A DNA stretch of 14,139 nt from DASPKM01 sp036402175 (GTDB lineage Bacteria; Bacteroidota; Bacteroidia; Chitinophagales; Chitinophagaceae). The notes beneath the pieces are model-generated. The model ran no database searches. It was not told the origin of the DNA and worked only from the letters and a program-made list of their open reading frames with translations. The stretch spans positions 1 through 14,139 of the forward strand of contig DASWTK010000284.1 of assembly GCA_036402175.1 (NCBI GenBank). Direction: 5' to 3'. The first letter of the stretch is position 1. Every line of letters begins with the position of its first letter. Shown one piece after another: positions 6,129-13,674 of this stretch. The translations under genes and the position numbers were made by a program.

Positions 6129-7223
6129 TCATAATCTTACATTAATCCGCTCAATCAGTGATTCTATCGAAATCCGTTCCATACATTTGAAATGCCCTAA
6201 CGGACACTGATCATATCCAATTTTTGAACAGGGCCGGCATGAAAGATTTTTTACTTCAGCAACATCGTACATTCCATCTGTTGCAATGATCTCTTTATTA
6301 CCAGTAGCGCTTACCCGTTTTGAACTAACAATTTCCCTTTTATCAGCTTTAGCAGCATGTCGAACTCCTGTGATATCTGGCATAACCGAATTACTGCTAT
6401 AATAAGGATACATCCCGAATTCAGGAACAGTATTACCCCAGAGTGAGATCACCGGCCTGTTAAATGCGGCAGCTACATGCATGAGTCCTGTATCATTGGA
6501 AATGATCAGCTTTGAACGCCTTACCAGGTCGGCCGATTCATTTAAACTGAACTTACCGCAGGCATTATAAATTTTTACTGGGTCGGCAGCTGCAATTACC
6601 TCGCCCGCTGGTTGATCTTCTTTTCCGCCCAATAATATAACCGGATGGTCTAACCGCTGACAAAGTTCTTTCCATTTATGAATGGGATATTTTTTGGTAC
6701 TGTGCGCGCCGCCTATTACCAATCCTACATAGCCCGCCAGCTGAGCTGCCGGTATATCAGATTCTTTTACATGCTCGCTATCGGGAATAAAATAATCAAG
6801 TCCTTTTCCATCGTTCTTTATACCAAAAGAACGAACCGTTTCCATATACCGGTCGACAATATGCGCATTGGGCAGCACATTCCATTTGAAAGTTGTGTAC
6901 ACCCATTTTTCAACATTCAATTTATTAAATGAAAACGACTTCTTTCCCAGCGCGCGTTTTACTTTTAGTGTACGAAGGTTATGATGAAGATCGATAACAT
7001 AATCAAAATCCTCACGCTTTAATTCTTCAATAATATTACCAATGTCTTCATCCAGGTAATGCATTTTACTGATGTAAGGATTGGCGGCAAAGAGTGGAGC
7101 GAACGAACGCTTTGTGAGAAAATGAACTTCTGCGGTAGCAACCTGTGTTTTAAGGCAGCGCACCACCGGGCTTGTCAGTACAATGTCTCCGATAGAAGAA
7201 AAGCGAACGATCAAAAACTTCAT
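6129..7223 (-). CDS. GT9 glycosyltransferase, ADP-heptose:LPS heptosyltransferase-like
   Basis: A 364-residue family 9 glycosyltransferase, probably acting at the cytoplasmic face of the inner membrane on lipopolysaccharide core or another envelope glycan. The N-terminus FLIVRFSSIGDIVLTSPVV (3-21) is the family signature for the acceptor domain. The C-terminal nucleotide-sugar domain shows GLVIGGAHSTKKYPIHKW (167-184), ILLGGKED (196-203) and SNDTGLMHVAAAFNRPVISLWG (242-263). A Cys-rich end, C329-R-P-C332 with C340 and C347, is typical of Bacteroidota members. Residues about 281-322 (rich in Lys, Arg, Ala and Ser) look like an insertion between the EFGMYPYY segment and the Cys-rich end. It is the last gene of the minus-strand cluster, 106 bases after the MFS gene. 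The sugar donor cannot be told from the sequence. Confidence 0.88.
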   Translation of the reverse strand: MKFLIVRFSSIGDIVLTSPVVRCLKTQVATAEVHFLTKRSFAPLFAANPYISKMHYLDEDIGNIIEELKREDFDYVIDLHHNLRTLKVKRALGKKSFSFNKLNVEKWVYTTFKWNVLPNAHIVDRYMETVRSFGIKNDGKGLDYFIPDSEHVKESDIPAAQLAGYVGLVIGGAHSTKKYPIHKWKELCQRLDHPVILLGGKEDQPAGEVIAAADPVKIYNACGKFSLNESADLVRRSKLIISNDTGLMHVAAAFNRPVISLWGNTVPEFGMYPYYSSNSVMPDITGVRHAAKADKREIVSSKRVSATGNKEIIATDGMYDVAEVKNLSCRPCSKIGYDQCPLGHFKCMERISIESLIERINVRL

Positions 7224-7329
7224 ATCATCGTTTCAGGAATTCAGATCATAACAAATCCATCCAGAGTTGCGGCATCTCCCATTAACGTATGCATCAATCT
7301 TCACGCTTAAAATCAAGATCTGCATCGCC

Positions 7330-8559
7330 TCAATGCTCAAGATAATTCAGATCCTTGCCGAACGTTTCCCTGGTATACTTTGCCGCAATTATCGTTATCA
7401 CCATAATGATGATAGCGGTAAGCCATCCGCCGGTAACGTAATCACCGGTGAGGCTTCTAAGTCCTTTGAACAATGGCAATATCAGTACAGTCAGCATGCC
7501 TCTTACCATATTCGGGATGGTAGTGGCAGCGGTAGCACGCAGATTTGTGCCAAATTGTTCAGCTCCCATGGTTACAAAAATTGCCCAGAAGCCGGTGCCA
7601 AATCCAAGTCCGGCACAGATCCAATACATGCGGTCGGCGCTCCCACCCCACTGTGTGGTAAAGAAAAGCACCATGAACACCGCGGTGATGAAATAAAAAA
7701 GATAAAGCGCCTTTTTCCTGCTCCTGAACCACTGACTGATGAAACCTATGAGAATATCGCCGATAGCGATTGCCGCATAAGCATACATGATAGCCTTGCC
7801 TGAATCGATCTTTTCCGTTATACCAAAGTATTCACCGAACTCTTTTGAAAACGTTACCAGCACACCAATCACAAACCATGTGGGAAGTCCAATCAGGATA
7901 CCGAGTATATATCGTTTAAGGCGATCGTTATTATTGAACAGCATTATGAAACTTCCGCGCCTGACATTCAGCTTTTTTACTTCATGGAACATACCGGATT
8001 CAAATACCGAAATGCGTAGGATGAGCAAAGCAAGTCCCAGCCCGCCTCCGATAAAATAACAGGTTCGCCATTCAAAGTTCTCTTTCATCACGAACGCGAC
8101 AACAGCGCCGGTCAATCCAAATCCAGCAACCATGGAAGTTGCCATTCCCCTTTTTTCGCGGGGTGTTATCTCTGAAATGAGTGTAATGCCCGCGCCAAGT
8201 TCACCCGCCAGTCCTAATCCTGCAATGAACCGGATCATAGCATACTGGTCGGTTGTCTGAACAAAACCATTCGCGATGTTAGCCAGGGAATATAAAATGA
8301 TGGAACCAAAAAGTACGCTCAGCCGGCCTCGCTTGTCACCCATTATGCCCCAGATGATGCCTCCGATTAGAAGGCCTGCCATTTGCCACATGATGATATT
8401 CTCGCCACTGGTGGTTATTTGTGTATCACTCAATCCCATTGATCGGAGACTGGGTACGCGGATGATACTGAAGAGCAGCAAATCGTAGATGTCGACAAAA
8501 TAACCCAGTGCAGCAACAATAACAGGAACAGATAAGATTCCGTACTGTTTTTGATTCAT
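7330..8559 (-). CDS. MFS transporter, metabolite:H+ symporter-like
   Basis: A 409-residue inner-membrane carrier with about 12 hydrophobic segments. The loop 2-3 motif A is seen as GIMGDKRGRLSVLFG (71-85). The segment RFIAGLGLAGELGAGITLISE (110-130) followed by PREKRG (133-138) matches the sugar-porter/aromatic-acid:H+ symporter branch. TM1 carries two acidic residues, D23 and D26 (FVDIYDLLLF), similar to the acid symporters of the AAHS type. The substrate is unknown but an organic acid is plausible. The start codon overlaps the DedA stop by one base (TAATG on the minus strand), so the two genes are probably translationally coupled. The protein looks intact. Confidence 0.85.
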   Translation of the reverse strand: MNQKQYGILSVPVIVAALGYFVDIYDLLLFSIIRVPSLRSMGLSDTQITTSGENIIMWQMAGLLIGGIIWGIMGDKRGRLSVLFGSIILYSLANIANGFVQTTDQYAMIRFIAGLGLAGELGAGITLISEITPREKRGMATSMVAGFGLTGAVVAFVMKENFEWRTCYFIGGGLGLALLILRISVFESGMFHEVKKLNVRRGSFIMLFNNNDRLKRYILGILIGLPTWFVIGVLVTFSKEFGEYFGITEKIDSGKAIMYAYAAIAIGDILIGFISQWFRSRKKALYLFYFITAVFMVLFFTTQWGGSADRMYWICAGLGFGTGFWAIFVTMGAEQFGTNLRATAATTIPNMVRGMLTVLILPLFKGLRSLTGDYVTGGWLTAIIIMVITIIAAKYTRETFGKDLNYLEH

Positions 8560-9254
8560 TATTCAGACGAGTTAAGGGGTTCAGCGGGATCTTTTTTCTT
8601 ACCGAATAAAAGCTTGAGAATAACGGGCGCGGTTGTTACCAGTACAATTCCCAGCACAATCACCTCAAGATGTTCCTTCAGATCGTAATTGAATTTGTCA
8701 AGGAAGAATTTTTGCAGATAATGTCCTGCAGCGAGCATGGATGAGGTCCATGCAATGCAGCCCACTACATTAAAGAAACCGAATTTCTTCCGGTCCATAT
8801 TCACAATGCCCGCAACGATTGGCGCAAATGTGCGGATAATGGGAAGAAAGCGTGCGAAAACGATGGCGCCTCCGCCATGTTTGTCGTAAAAGTCCTTGGC
8901 CTGGTGAAGATACCGTTGCTTGAAAAGGAACCTGTCTCTCCATGTATACATAGCAGGTCCTATCCGTCGGCCAAACCAGTATCCAACCGCATTTCCCAGT
9001 ATGCCGGCAATGGAAGTAAGCGTAATAATGATCAGCAGGTTCAGGACATCGCTATTGGTATCATAAATGTACGCGGCAAGCTGGTTGCTGAATATGCCGG
9101 CAACAAAAAGCAGTGAGTCGCCCGGAAGAAAGAACCCTGCAAACAGCCCTGTTTCCGCAAAAATGATGAACAACACCAGCCATAATCCGCCATTATCAAT
9201 ATAAAACTGCGGTTGCAGTAACTGACCCCAATGAAACGCTTCAAGTAAAAACAT
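8559..9254 (-). CDS. DedA-family (VTT domain) membrane protein
   Basis: A 231-residue integral membrane protein. DedA landmarks are E34-x-G-x-F-x-G-x-F-LPGDS (34-47), GNAVGYWFGRRIG (87-99), FARFLPIIRTFAPIVAG (133-149) with R135 and R141, and the G-x-x-x-W segment at 165-169. DedA proteins help maintain membrane homeostasis, and some members flip undecaprenyl phosphate or phosphatidylethanolamine; which applies here is not shown. It lies 24 bases after the symporter gene and overlaps the MFS start by one base, so it is an internal operon gene. The ATG at 9254 gives a normal family N-terminus. The C-terminus is a short charged tail (KKKDPAEP). Confidence 0.9.
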   Translation of the reverse strand: MFLLEAFHWGQLLQPQFYIDNGGLWLVLFIIFAETGLFAGFFLPGDSLLFVAGIFSNQLAAYIYDTNSDVLNLLIIITLTSIAGILGNAVGYWFGRRIGPAMYTWRDRFLFKQRYLHQAKDFYDKHGGGAIVFARFLPIIRTFAPIVAGIVNMDRKKFGFFNVVGCIAWTSSMLAAGHYLQKFFLDKFNYDLKEHLEVIVLGIVLVTTAPVILKLLFGKKKDPAEPLNSSE

Positions 9255-9278
9255 ATAGTGTATGGATCTTTTAGATTG

Positions 9279-10514
9279 TTAACTCTCCAGTTCTCCTTCC
9301 CATTTGCTGACCACACTGGTTGCAAGCGCATTTCCCACCACATTTGTCATGCTGCGGAACATATCGCAGAAATGATCAATCGGAAGTATCAATGCCACAC
9401 CTTCCGGTGGAATATTGAACATGGCACAGGTTGCAAGCACCACTACCAATGATGCCCGCGGAACGCCGGCGATACCTTTACTGGTAAGCATCAGCACCAG
9501 CAGCATGGTAAGCTGCGTGCCAAGATCAAGATGAATACCATAAGCCTGCGCTATGGCAAGGATGGCAAAGGTCATATACATCATGCTGCCATCCAGGTTG
9601 AACGAATAGCCGAGCGGCAATACAAATGCAACGATCTTATCCTTGCAGCCAAAACGCTCCAGTTCTTCGGTAAGTTTTGGAAAGACCGCCTCGCTGCTGG
9701 TAGTACTGAACGCAATCAGCAGCGGACCGCTGATCCTGCGGATCAATTCGCGGATCCTTCCTTTCAGAATGATGAATCCAACGGTTAGTAGTATGAACCA
9801 GAGAATGGCGATACCCAGCAGGAAGTATCCGAAGTATATAAGGTAAAAGTTAAAGATGCTTAGTCCTTTTGCGGCTACTACAGCTGCGATGGCGCCAAAA
9901 ACGCCAAAGGGAGCGAAATTCATAACATAGCCAACCATCTTTAAGATGATATGGGCCGCAACGTCCAGCGCCTTGATAAGTGGTTTGGCAAAATCACCGA
10001 TTGCGGCGGTGGCTACACCGAAGAAGACCGAAAATACCACCAGCTGAAGCATTTCGTTGGTGGCCATGGCCTCAATGAAGCTTCTTGGAATGATGTGTTC
10101 TACGAAATTCTGCAATGAAAAGGTTTGCTGTTTCCCCATGAGGTCCTTGAGACCTGCCGTATCGGCCTGTGAAAGGCTGATGTATTTACCGGGTTCAAAA
10201 TAATTCACCAGCACCATTCCAAGAAGCAGAGAGATAAGAGAAGCGGTAATGAACCAAAGGATGGCTTTACCTCCTACCCTGCCTACCGTTTTCATATCAC
10301 CCAGCTTTGCTATCCCTACAACCAGGGTTGTAAATACCAGTGGGGCAATGATCATCTGTACCAGCCTTATGAAAATATTGCTGAGCAGCTTGACATTAGC
10401 CGAAAATTTCTGAATTGTTTCAGGGGATGAATTCTCATGGACCACATATCCTGCCGCAACACCCAGTACCATCGCCAGCAGGATAAATAATGTGAGCCGG
10501 TTCCCTTTTGTCAT
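9279..10514 (-). CDS. DAACS-family cation:dicarboxylate/acidic amino-acid symporter
   Basis: A 411-residue inner-membrane symporter of the glutamate/C4-dicarboxylate family (GltP/DctA-like). Its core motifs are the serine-rich hairpin AFSTTSSEAVFP (268-279), the TM7 motif SFNLDGSMMYMT (304-315), the HP2 tip GIAGVPRAS (347-355) and the TM8 segment DHFCDMFRSMTNVVGNALA (380-398). In TM8, the acidic residues and R387 are those that bind carboxylate substrates in this family. The -MFRSMTNVVGN- form and the sequence of TM7 fit acidic substrates (malate, fumarate, succinate, glutamate or aspartate); the exact one cannot be told. The ATG at 10514 is preferred over an upstream in-frame TTG at 10520, which adds only two residues. 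It heads the minus-strand operon and faces the divergent permease gene. Confidence 0.9.
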   Translation of the reverse strand: MTKGNRLTLFILLAMVLGVAAGYVVHENSSPETIQKFSANVKLLSNIFIRLVQMIIAPLVFTTLVVGIAKLGDMKTVGRVGGKAILWFITASLISLLLGMVLVNYFEPGKYISLSQADTAGLKDLMGKQQTFSLQNFVEHIIPRSFIEAMATNEMLQLVVFSVFFGVATAAIGDFAKPLIKALDVAAHIILKMVGYVMNFAPFGVFGAIAAVVAAKGLSIFNFYLIYFGYFLLGIAILWFILLTVGFIILKGRIRELIRRISGPLLIAFSTTSSEAVFPKLTEELERFGCKDKIVAFVLPLGYSFNLDGSMMYMTFAILAIAQAYGIHLDLGTQLTMLLVLMLTSKGIAGVPRASLVVVLATCAMFNIPPEGVALILPIDHFCDMFRSMTNVVGNALATSVVSKWEGELES

Positions 10515-10691
10515 AAGCAATTGTCGTTAATGACGCAATATATAGATTAATGTATAAACCCATGACCCGCAAACACCACTGATTTTGACTATAAATAACA
10601 GTAAATCTTTTAATTGGCAATCGGGGAAATCTTTTATCTTGCCAGATAAATCTACTTTCTCAGAAAAATCATAACCAACAATCAACGCTGT
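10515..10691. promoter_or_regulatory. Divergent promoter region with an inverted repeat
   Basis: This region serves two divergent transporter genes. On the plus strand, TTGGCA (10614-10619) and TATCTTG (10635-10641) are a possible -33/-7 pair for the permease. A perfect 7-bp inverted repeat, TTTATCT-TGCC-AGATAAA (10633-10650), overlaps this -7 element and could be an operator or a 5' hairpin. On the minus strand, TATATTG (plus positions 10536-10542) is a weak -7 candidate for the symporter gene. None matches TAnnTTTG exactly. Confidence 0.4.
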
Positions 10692-12314
10692 ATGAGCCTC
10701 TTCAGAAGAAAAAATTTAGATCTTTTACTATCTCAGGCTGCTGATTCGGACAAGGGTTTAAAGCGAACATTGGGCGCTATGAATCTTGTTGCCCTTGGTA
10801 TCGGGGCCATTATTGGCGCCGGTTTATTTGTAAGAACCGCAGCTGCCAGTGCCGACGCCGCCGGTCCTGCCGTAACCATTTCATTCATAGTAGCCGCAAT
10901 TGGTTGTGCTTTTGCTGGTTTGTGCTATGCTGAATTTGCCGCTATGATCCCGATAGCGGGCAGCGCTTATGCATATTCTTATGTAACGATGGGTGAAATG
11001 ATCGCCTGGATCATTGGCTGGGCATTGATCATGGAATACGCGCTCGGCGCCGCCACGGTTTCAATTGCATGGAGTGAGTACCTCAATAATTTGCTGGGAG
11101 GGCAAATTCCGTACGAATGGTGCCACTCGCCCTTTGAGGCGAGGCACGTTGCCACCGGCGATGCAATAAATCAGATAACTACCGCGGTTCCCGACCTGAC
11201 GAAAGGAGTTAAGGAAGGAGTATTGCTGATCTCGCAAGACCAGTATAAGGCACTTCCGACCGAACTCACAAGCCTTGTTAACAGCACAAGGGGTATTGTG
11301 AACGCTCCCGCGCTTATTATTCTTTTGCTGCTGACGCTCCTGCTTATCAGGGGTACACAGCAAAGTGCAGCTGTGAACGCAATCATCGTTTTCATTAAAG
11401 TAGCGATTGTAATATTATTTATCATTCTGGGATGGCAGTTCATTAATCCAGATAACCATGATCCTTATTTCATTCCTGCAGGAACGATCGGCCATGAAGG
11501 CGTATTCAAGCATGGATGGGGAGGAGTTCTGGGCGGCGCCGCCATTGTATTCTTTGCCTTCATCGGTTTTGATGCGGTAAGTACCGCTGCACAGGAGGCT
11601 AAAAACCCGAAGCGCGACATGCCTATCGGTATCCTGGGTTCGCTGGTGGTTTGTACGATCTTGTATATCCTGTTCGGTCACGTTCTTACAGGAGTTGCCA
11701 ACTGGGCCGAATTCAAAACAGCTGGCAGGGAAGCCTCTGTTTCTTTCGCCATTCAGAATTATATGATCGGTTACTCATGGCTTGCAACGGCCGTTAACGT
11801 AGCTATTCTTGCGGGCTTCTCTTCAGTTATTCTTGTGATGCTGATGGGACAGAGCCGTATCTTCTATACCATGAGTAATGATGGTCTTATCCCAAAAGCA
11901 TTTGGTGCCATACATCCAAAATACAAAACGCCTTACAAAGCAAACTGGCTGCTGTTTGTGTTCGTTGGACTGTTTGCCGCATTTGTTCCGGGAGATGTTG
12001 CCGGTGACCTGACATCATTTGGAACCCTGTTCGCATTTGTTCTGGTAAGTGCGGGTGTATGGATCATGCGCAAAAAGAATCCGAACATACCACGACCATT
12101 CAGGACACCATGGGTGCCTGTTGTTTCTACTCTTGGTGTACTGGTCTGCACCGGTATGATCATCGCCCTTGACGCACAAACACTGAAAGTTGCGTTCATC
12201 TGGATGGCTATAGGACTGGTTGTGTATTTCGCTTATAGCAGAAAGAGAAGCAAGCTGCAGGAACCAGGGCATAGTCCGGGTGAGATACTGCCTACAGCTG
12301 ATAAATTCGATTAA
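10692..12314 (+). CDS. APC-superfamily amino-acid permease (CAT-type)
   Basis: A 540-residue inner-membrane amino-acid transporter of the APC superfamily with about 12 or more hydrophobic segments. The TM1 break motif GIGAIIGAGLF is at residues 36-46, and PIAGSAYAYSYVTMGE (87-102) follows. The TM6-7 region FFAFIGFDAVSTAAQEAKNPKRDMP shows the CAT/YfnA branch pattern. A hydrophilic stretch of about 60 residues (137-200) between membrane segments is typical of this subgroup. The exact amino acid cannot be assigned; cationic or small neutral amino acids are likely. The gene starts at the divergent promoter region and ends at a perfect terminator, so it is probably monocistronic. The cytoplasmic N-terminus MSLFRRKNLD and the KRSK tail fit the expected orientation. 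Confidence 0.9.
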   Translation: MSLFRRKNLDLLLSQAADSDKGLKRTLGAMNLVALGIGAIIGAGLFVRTAAASADAAGPAVTISFIVAAIGCAFAGLCYAEFAAMIPIAGSAYAYSYVTMGEMIAWIIGWALIMEYALGAATVSIAWSEYLNNLLGGQIPYEWCHSPFEARHVATGDAINQITTAVPDLTKGVKEGVLLISQDQYKALPTELTSLVNSTRGIVNAPALIILLLLTLLLIRGTQQSAAVNAIIVFIKVAIVILFIILGWQFINPDNHDPYFIPAGTIGHEGVFKHGWGGVLGGAAIVFFAFIGFDAVSTAAQEAKNPKRDMPIGILGSLVVCTILYILFGHVLTGVANWAEFKTAGREASVSFAIQNYMIGYSWLATAVNVAILAGFSSVILVMLMGQSRIFYTMSNDGLIPKAFGAIHPKYKTPYKANWLLFVFVGLFAAFVPGDVAGDLTSFGTLFAFVLVSAGVWIMRKKNPNIPRPFRTPWVPVVSTLGVLVCTGMIIALDAQTLKVAFIWMAIGLVVYFAYSRKRSKLQEPGHSPGEILPTADKFD

Positions 12315-12331
12315 GAGAATTTTTTATACAT

Positions 12332-12358
12332 AAAACCGCCCATTCAGGGCGGTTTTTT
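12332..12358 (+). terminator. Intrinsic terminator of the permease gene
   Basis: AAAACCGCCC (12332-12341) pairs perfectly with GGGCGGTTTT (12347-12356) around a 5-base loop, ATTCA, and the stem is followed by more T. This is a textbook Rho-independent terminator 17 bases after the permease stop. Its A-tract on the other strand gives it some bidirectional potential, but no minus-strand gene ends there. Confidence 0.95.
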
Positions 12359-12377
12359 ATTTTATGGCATCTCTGCC

Positions 12378-12385
12378 TATTTTTG
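12378..12385 (+). promoter_or_regulatory. yebC promoter -7 element
   Basis: TATTTTTG is an exact TAnnTTTG match. It ends only four bases before the yebC ATG at 12390, so the transcript is predicted to be leaderless or nearly so. The expected -33 position falls in the T-tract of the upstream terminator, leaving a very compact 75-base intergenic space. Confidence 0.55.
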
Positions 12386-12389
12386 CGCG

Positions 12390-13112
12390 ATGGGAAGAAT
12401 ATTTGAAGTACGAAAAGCTACGATGTTTGCCAGGTGGGACCGCATGGCAAAACAATTTACCCGGATCGGGAAAGAAATTGCAATCGCGGTAAAAGCTTCC
12501 GGTCCGGATCCGGCAACAAATCCAGCCCTTCGCCGCGCCATGCAGAACGCAAAAAGCGTGAACATGCCCAAGGATCGCGTTGAAGCCGCCATCAAACGCG
12601 CCCAGGGTAAGGAAATGGAAAATATAGAAGAGATCCTTTACGAAGGTTATGGCCCGCACGGTGTTGCCATATTGGTTGAAACAGCTACAGACAATCATGT
12701 GCGAACAGTTGCAAATGTGAAATCATATTTCAATAAAGGCAATGGCACGCTGGGAAATAGCGGCAGCGTTAGCTTTCAGTTCAAAAAAATGGGCGTGTTC
12801 AAATTAAAGCCGGAAGGACTGAACACGGAAGAACTGGAATTTGAACTCATAGATCACGGTCTGGAGGAAATGGGCGAAGGAACGGGTGAGAACAATGAAG
12901 AAGTGATAGTGATCCGTTGCGCATTCAATGATTTCGGCAAAATGCAAAAAGCGCTGGAGGATAAAGGTCTGACACCGCTGAGCGCCGAAGTGGAATGGAT
13001 ACCCGGCACTACCGTTGAACTTCCCGAAGATCAGGCGCAGGAAGTACTTAAACTTGTTGACCGGCTGGAACAGGATGAAGACGTTCAGAAGGTTTTTTAT
13101 AACCTGAAATAA
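12390..13112 (+). CDS. yebC: YebC/PmpR-family (TACO1-like) protein
   Basis: A 240-residue cytoplasmic protein of the YebC family. The N-terminal region MGRIFE...MFARWDRMAKQFTRIGKEI (1-30) is the Bacteroidota form of the usual start. The conserved NPALRRAMQNAKSVNMPKDRVEAAIKRA (44-71), YEGYGPHGVAI (84-94) and GNGTLGNSGSVSFQF (117-131) are all present, and the length is normal. Long annotated as a transcriptional regulator, the family is now linked to translation: mitochondrial TACO1 activates translation, and bacterial members have been reported to relieve ribosome stalling at proline stretches. The start is fixed by the conserved MGRIFE and lies almost at the predicted transcription start. The DCC gene begins on the base after its stop, so the two share a transcript. 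Confidence 0.93.
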   Translation: MGRIFEVRKATMFARWDRMAKQFTRIGKEIAIAVKASGPDPATNPALRRAMQNAKSVNMPKDRVEAAIKRAQGKEMENIEEILYEGYGPHGVAILVETATDNHVRTVANVKSYFNKGNGTLGNSGSVSFQFKKMGVFKLKPEGLNTEELEFELIDHGLEEMGEGTGENNEEVIVIRCAFNDFGKMQKALEDKGLTPLSAEVEWIPGTTVELPEDQAQEVLKLVDRLEQDEDVQKVFYNLK

Positions 13113-13514
13113 GTGGATCAATCCAAACCGATAATCTTCTTTGATGGAGTTTGCAACCTGTGCAACAGCTCAGTTCAGTTTGTGATAAAGCGCGATAAAG
13201 AAAGCAGGTTCAGGTTTGCATCGCTGCAATCGGAGGCAGGAAAGGAATTGCTGGACAGATTCAAAATTCCGCAGAACGACTTCAACTCATTTATTTTACT
13301 GGAAGATGATAAGACCTACAGCAGGTCTGATGCCGCGCTGAAGGTATGGTCGAAACTGGAAGGATGGAAATGGACGCGGATATTCTTTGCAGTCCCTGCG
13401 TTTATACGGAATGGAGTTTATAATATCATTGCGCGCAATAGGTATCGGTGGTTTGGAAAGCGGGAGGAGTGTATGGTGCCGAGTGAGGAGTTGAAGAGCA
13501 GATTTCTGGATTGA
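13113..13514 (+). CDS. DCC-family thiol-disulfide oxidoreductase-like protein (DUF393)
   Basis: A 133-residue small protein of the DCC family, named for the D-x-x-C-x-x-C motif seen as D11-G-V-C14-N-L-C17 near the N-terminus after the strand PIIFF. The family is predicted to have a thioredoxin-like fold and redox activity, but its physiological role is not established. The middle shows the typical FRFASLQSE segment and DAALKVWSKLEG; the end contains NRYRWFGKREECM with another Cys. The start codon is GTG, directly abutting the yebC TAA with no spacer, which suggests translation by reinitiation or coupling. No ATG exists before the conserved motif, supporting the GTG. The cellular partner is unknown. 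Confidence 0.88.
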   Translation: MDQSKPIIFFDGVCNLCNSSVQFVIKRDKESRFRFASLQSEAGKELLDRFKIPQNDFNSFILLEDDKTYSRSDAALKVWSKLEGWKWTRIFFAVPAFIRNGVYNIIARNRYRWFGKREECMVPSEELKSRFLD

Positions 13515-13672
13515 GATCACAGATTTTGGGGATATAATCACGGATTTAGAGAAAAAGAACACAGATTTTTTGAGAAATGAACACGGATTTTGGGGATGTA
13601 ATCAGGGGTTTAGTGAGGAGGAACACAGATTTTTTTGAGAAAGAATACAGATTAGACAGATTTGGGGATTAG
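13515..13672 (+). repeat. 21-22 bp tandem array with 64-bp higher-order repeat
   Basis: Six units beginning CACAGATTT, CACGGATTT or CAGGGGTTT follow the DCC stop: 13518-13538, 13539-13559, 13560-13581, 13582-13602, 13603-13623 and 13624-13645. A degenerate TACAGATT tail then runs to about 13672. Units 1 and 4 share TTTTGGGGAT(A/G)TAAT, units 2 and 5 share a TTTAG purine-rich end, and units 3 and 6 share TTTTTTGAGAAA. The array is therefore a doubled 64-bp block. It starts with GATCACAGATTT, the same 12 bases found just after the sigma gene stop. No coding capacity is seen. Confidence 0.88.
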
Positions 13673-13674
13673 GA

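Noticed and set aside
7267..7803. Plus-strand 178-codon open frame
   Set aside because: It lies antisense inside the well-supported MFS gene, its protein is low-complexity with no recognisable domain, and it has no promoter.
11061..11363. Minus-strand 100-codon frame inside the permease (and similar antisense frames elsewhere)
   Set aside because: It is a shadow frame of a strongly supported membrane-protein gene, with no domain and no start signals.
12357..12698. Minus-strand 113-codon frame antisense to yebC
   Set aside because: It overlaps the terminator, promoter and conserved N-terminus of yebC, and has no recognisable protein features.
13518..13645. Possible CRISPR or iteron origin
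   Set aside because: The 21-bp units have no unique spacers, and there is no replication initiator gene or DnaA box cluster; they are tandem degenerate words.
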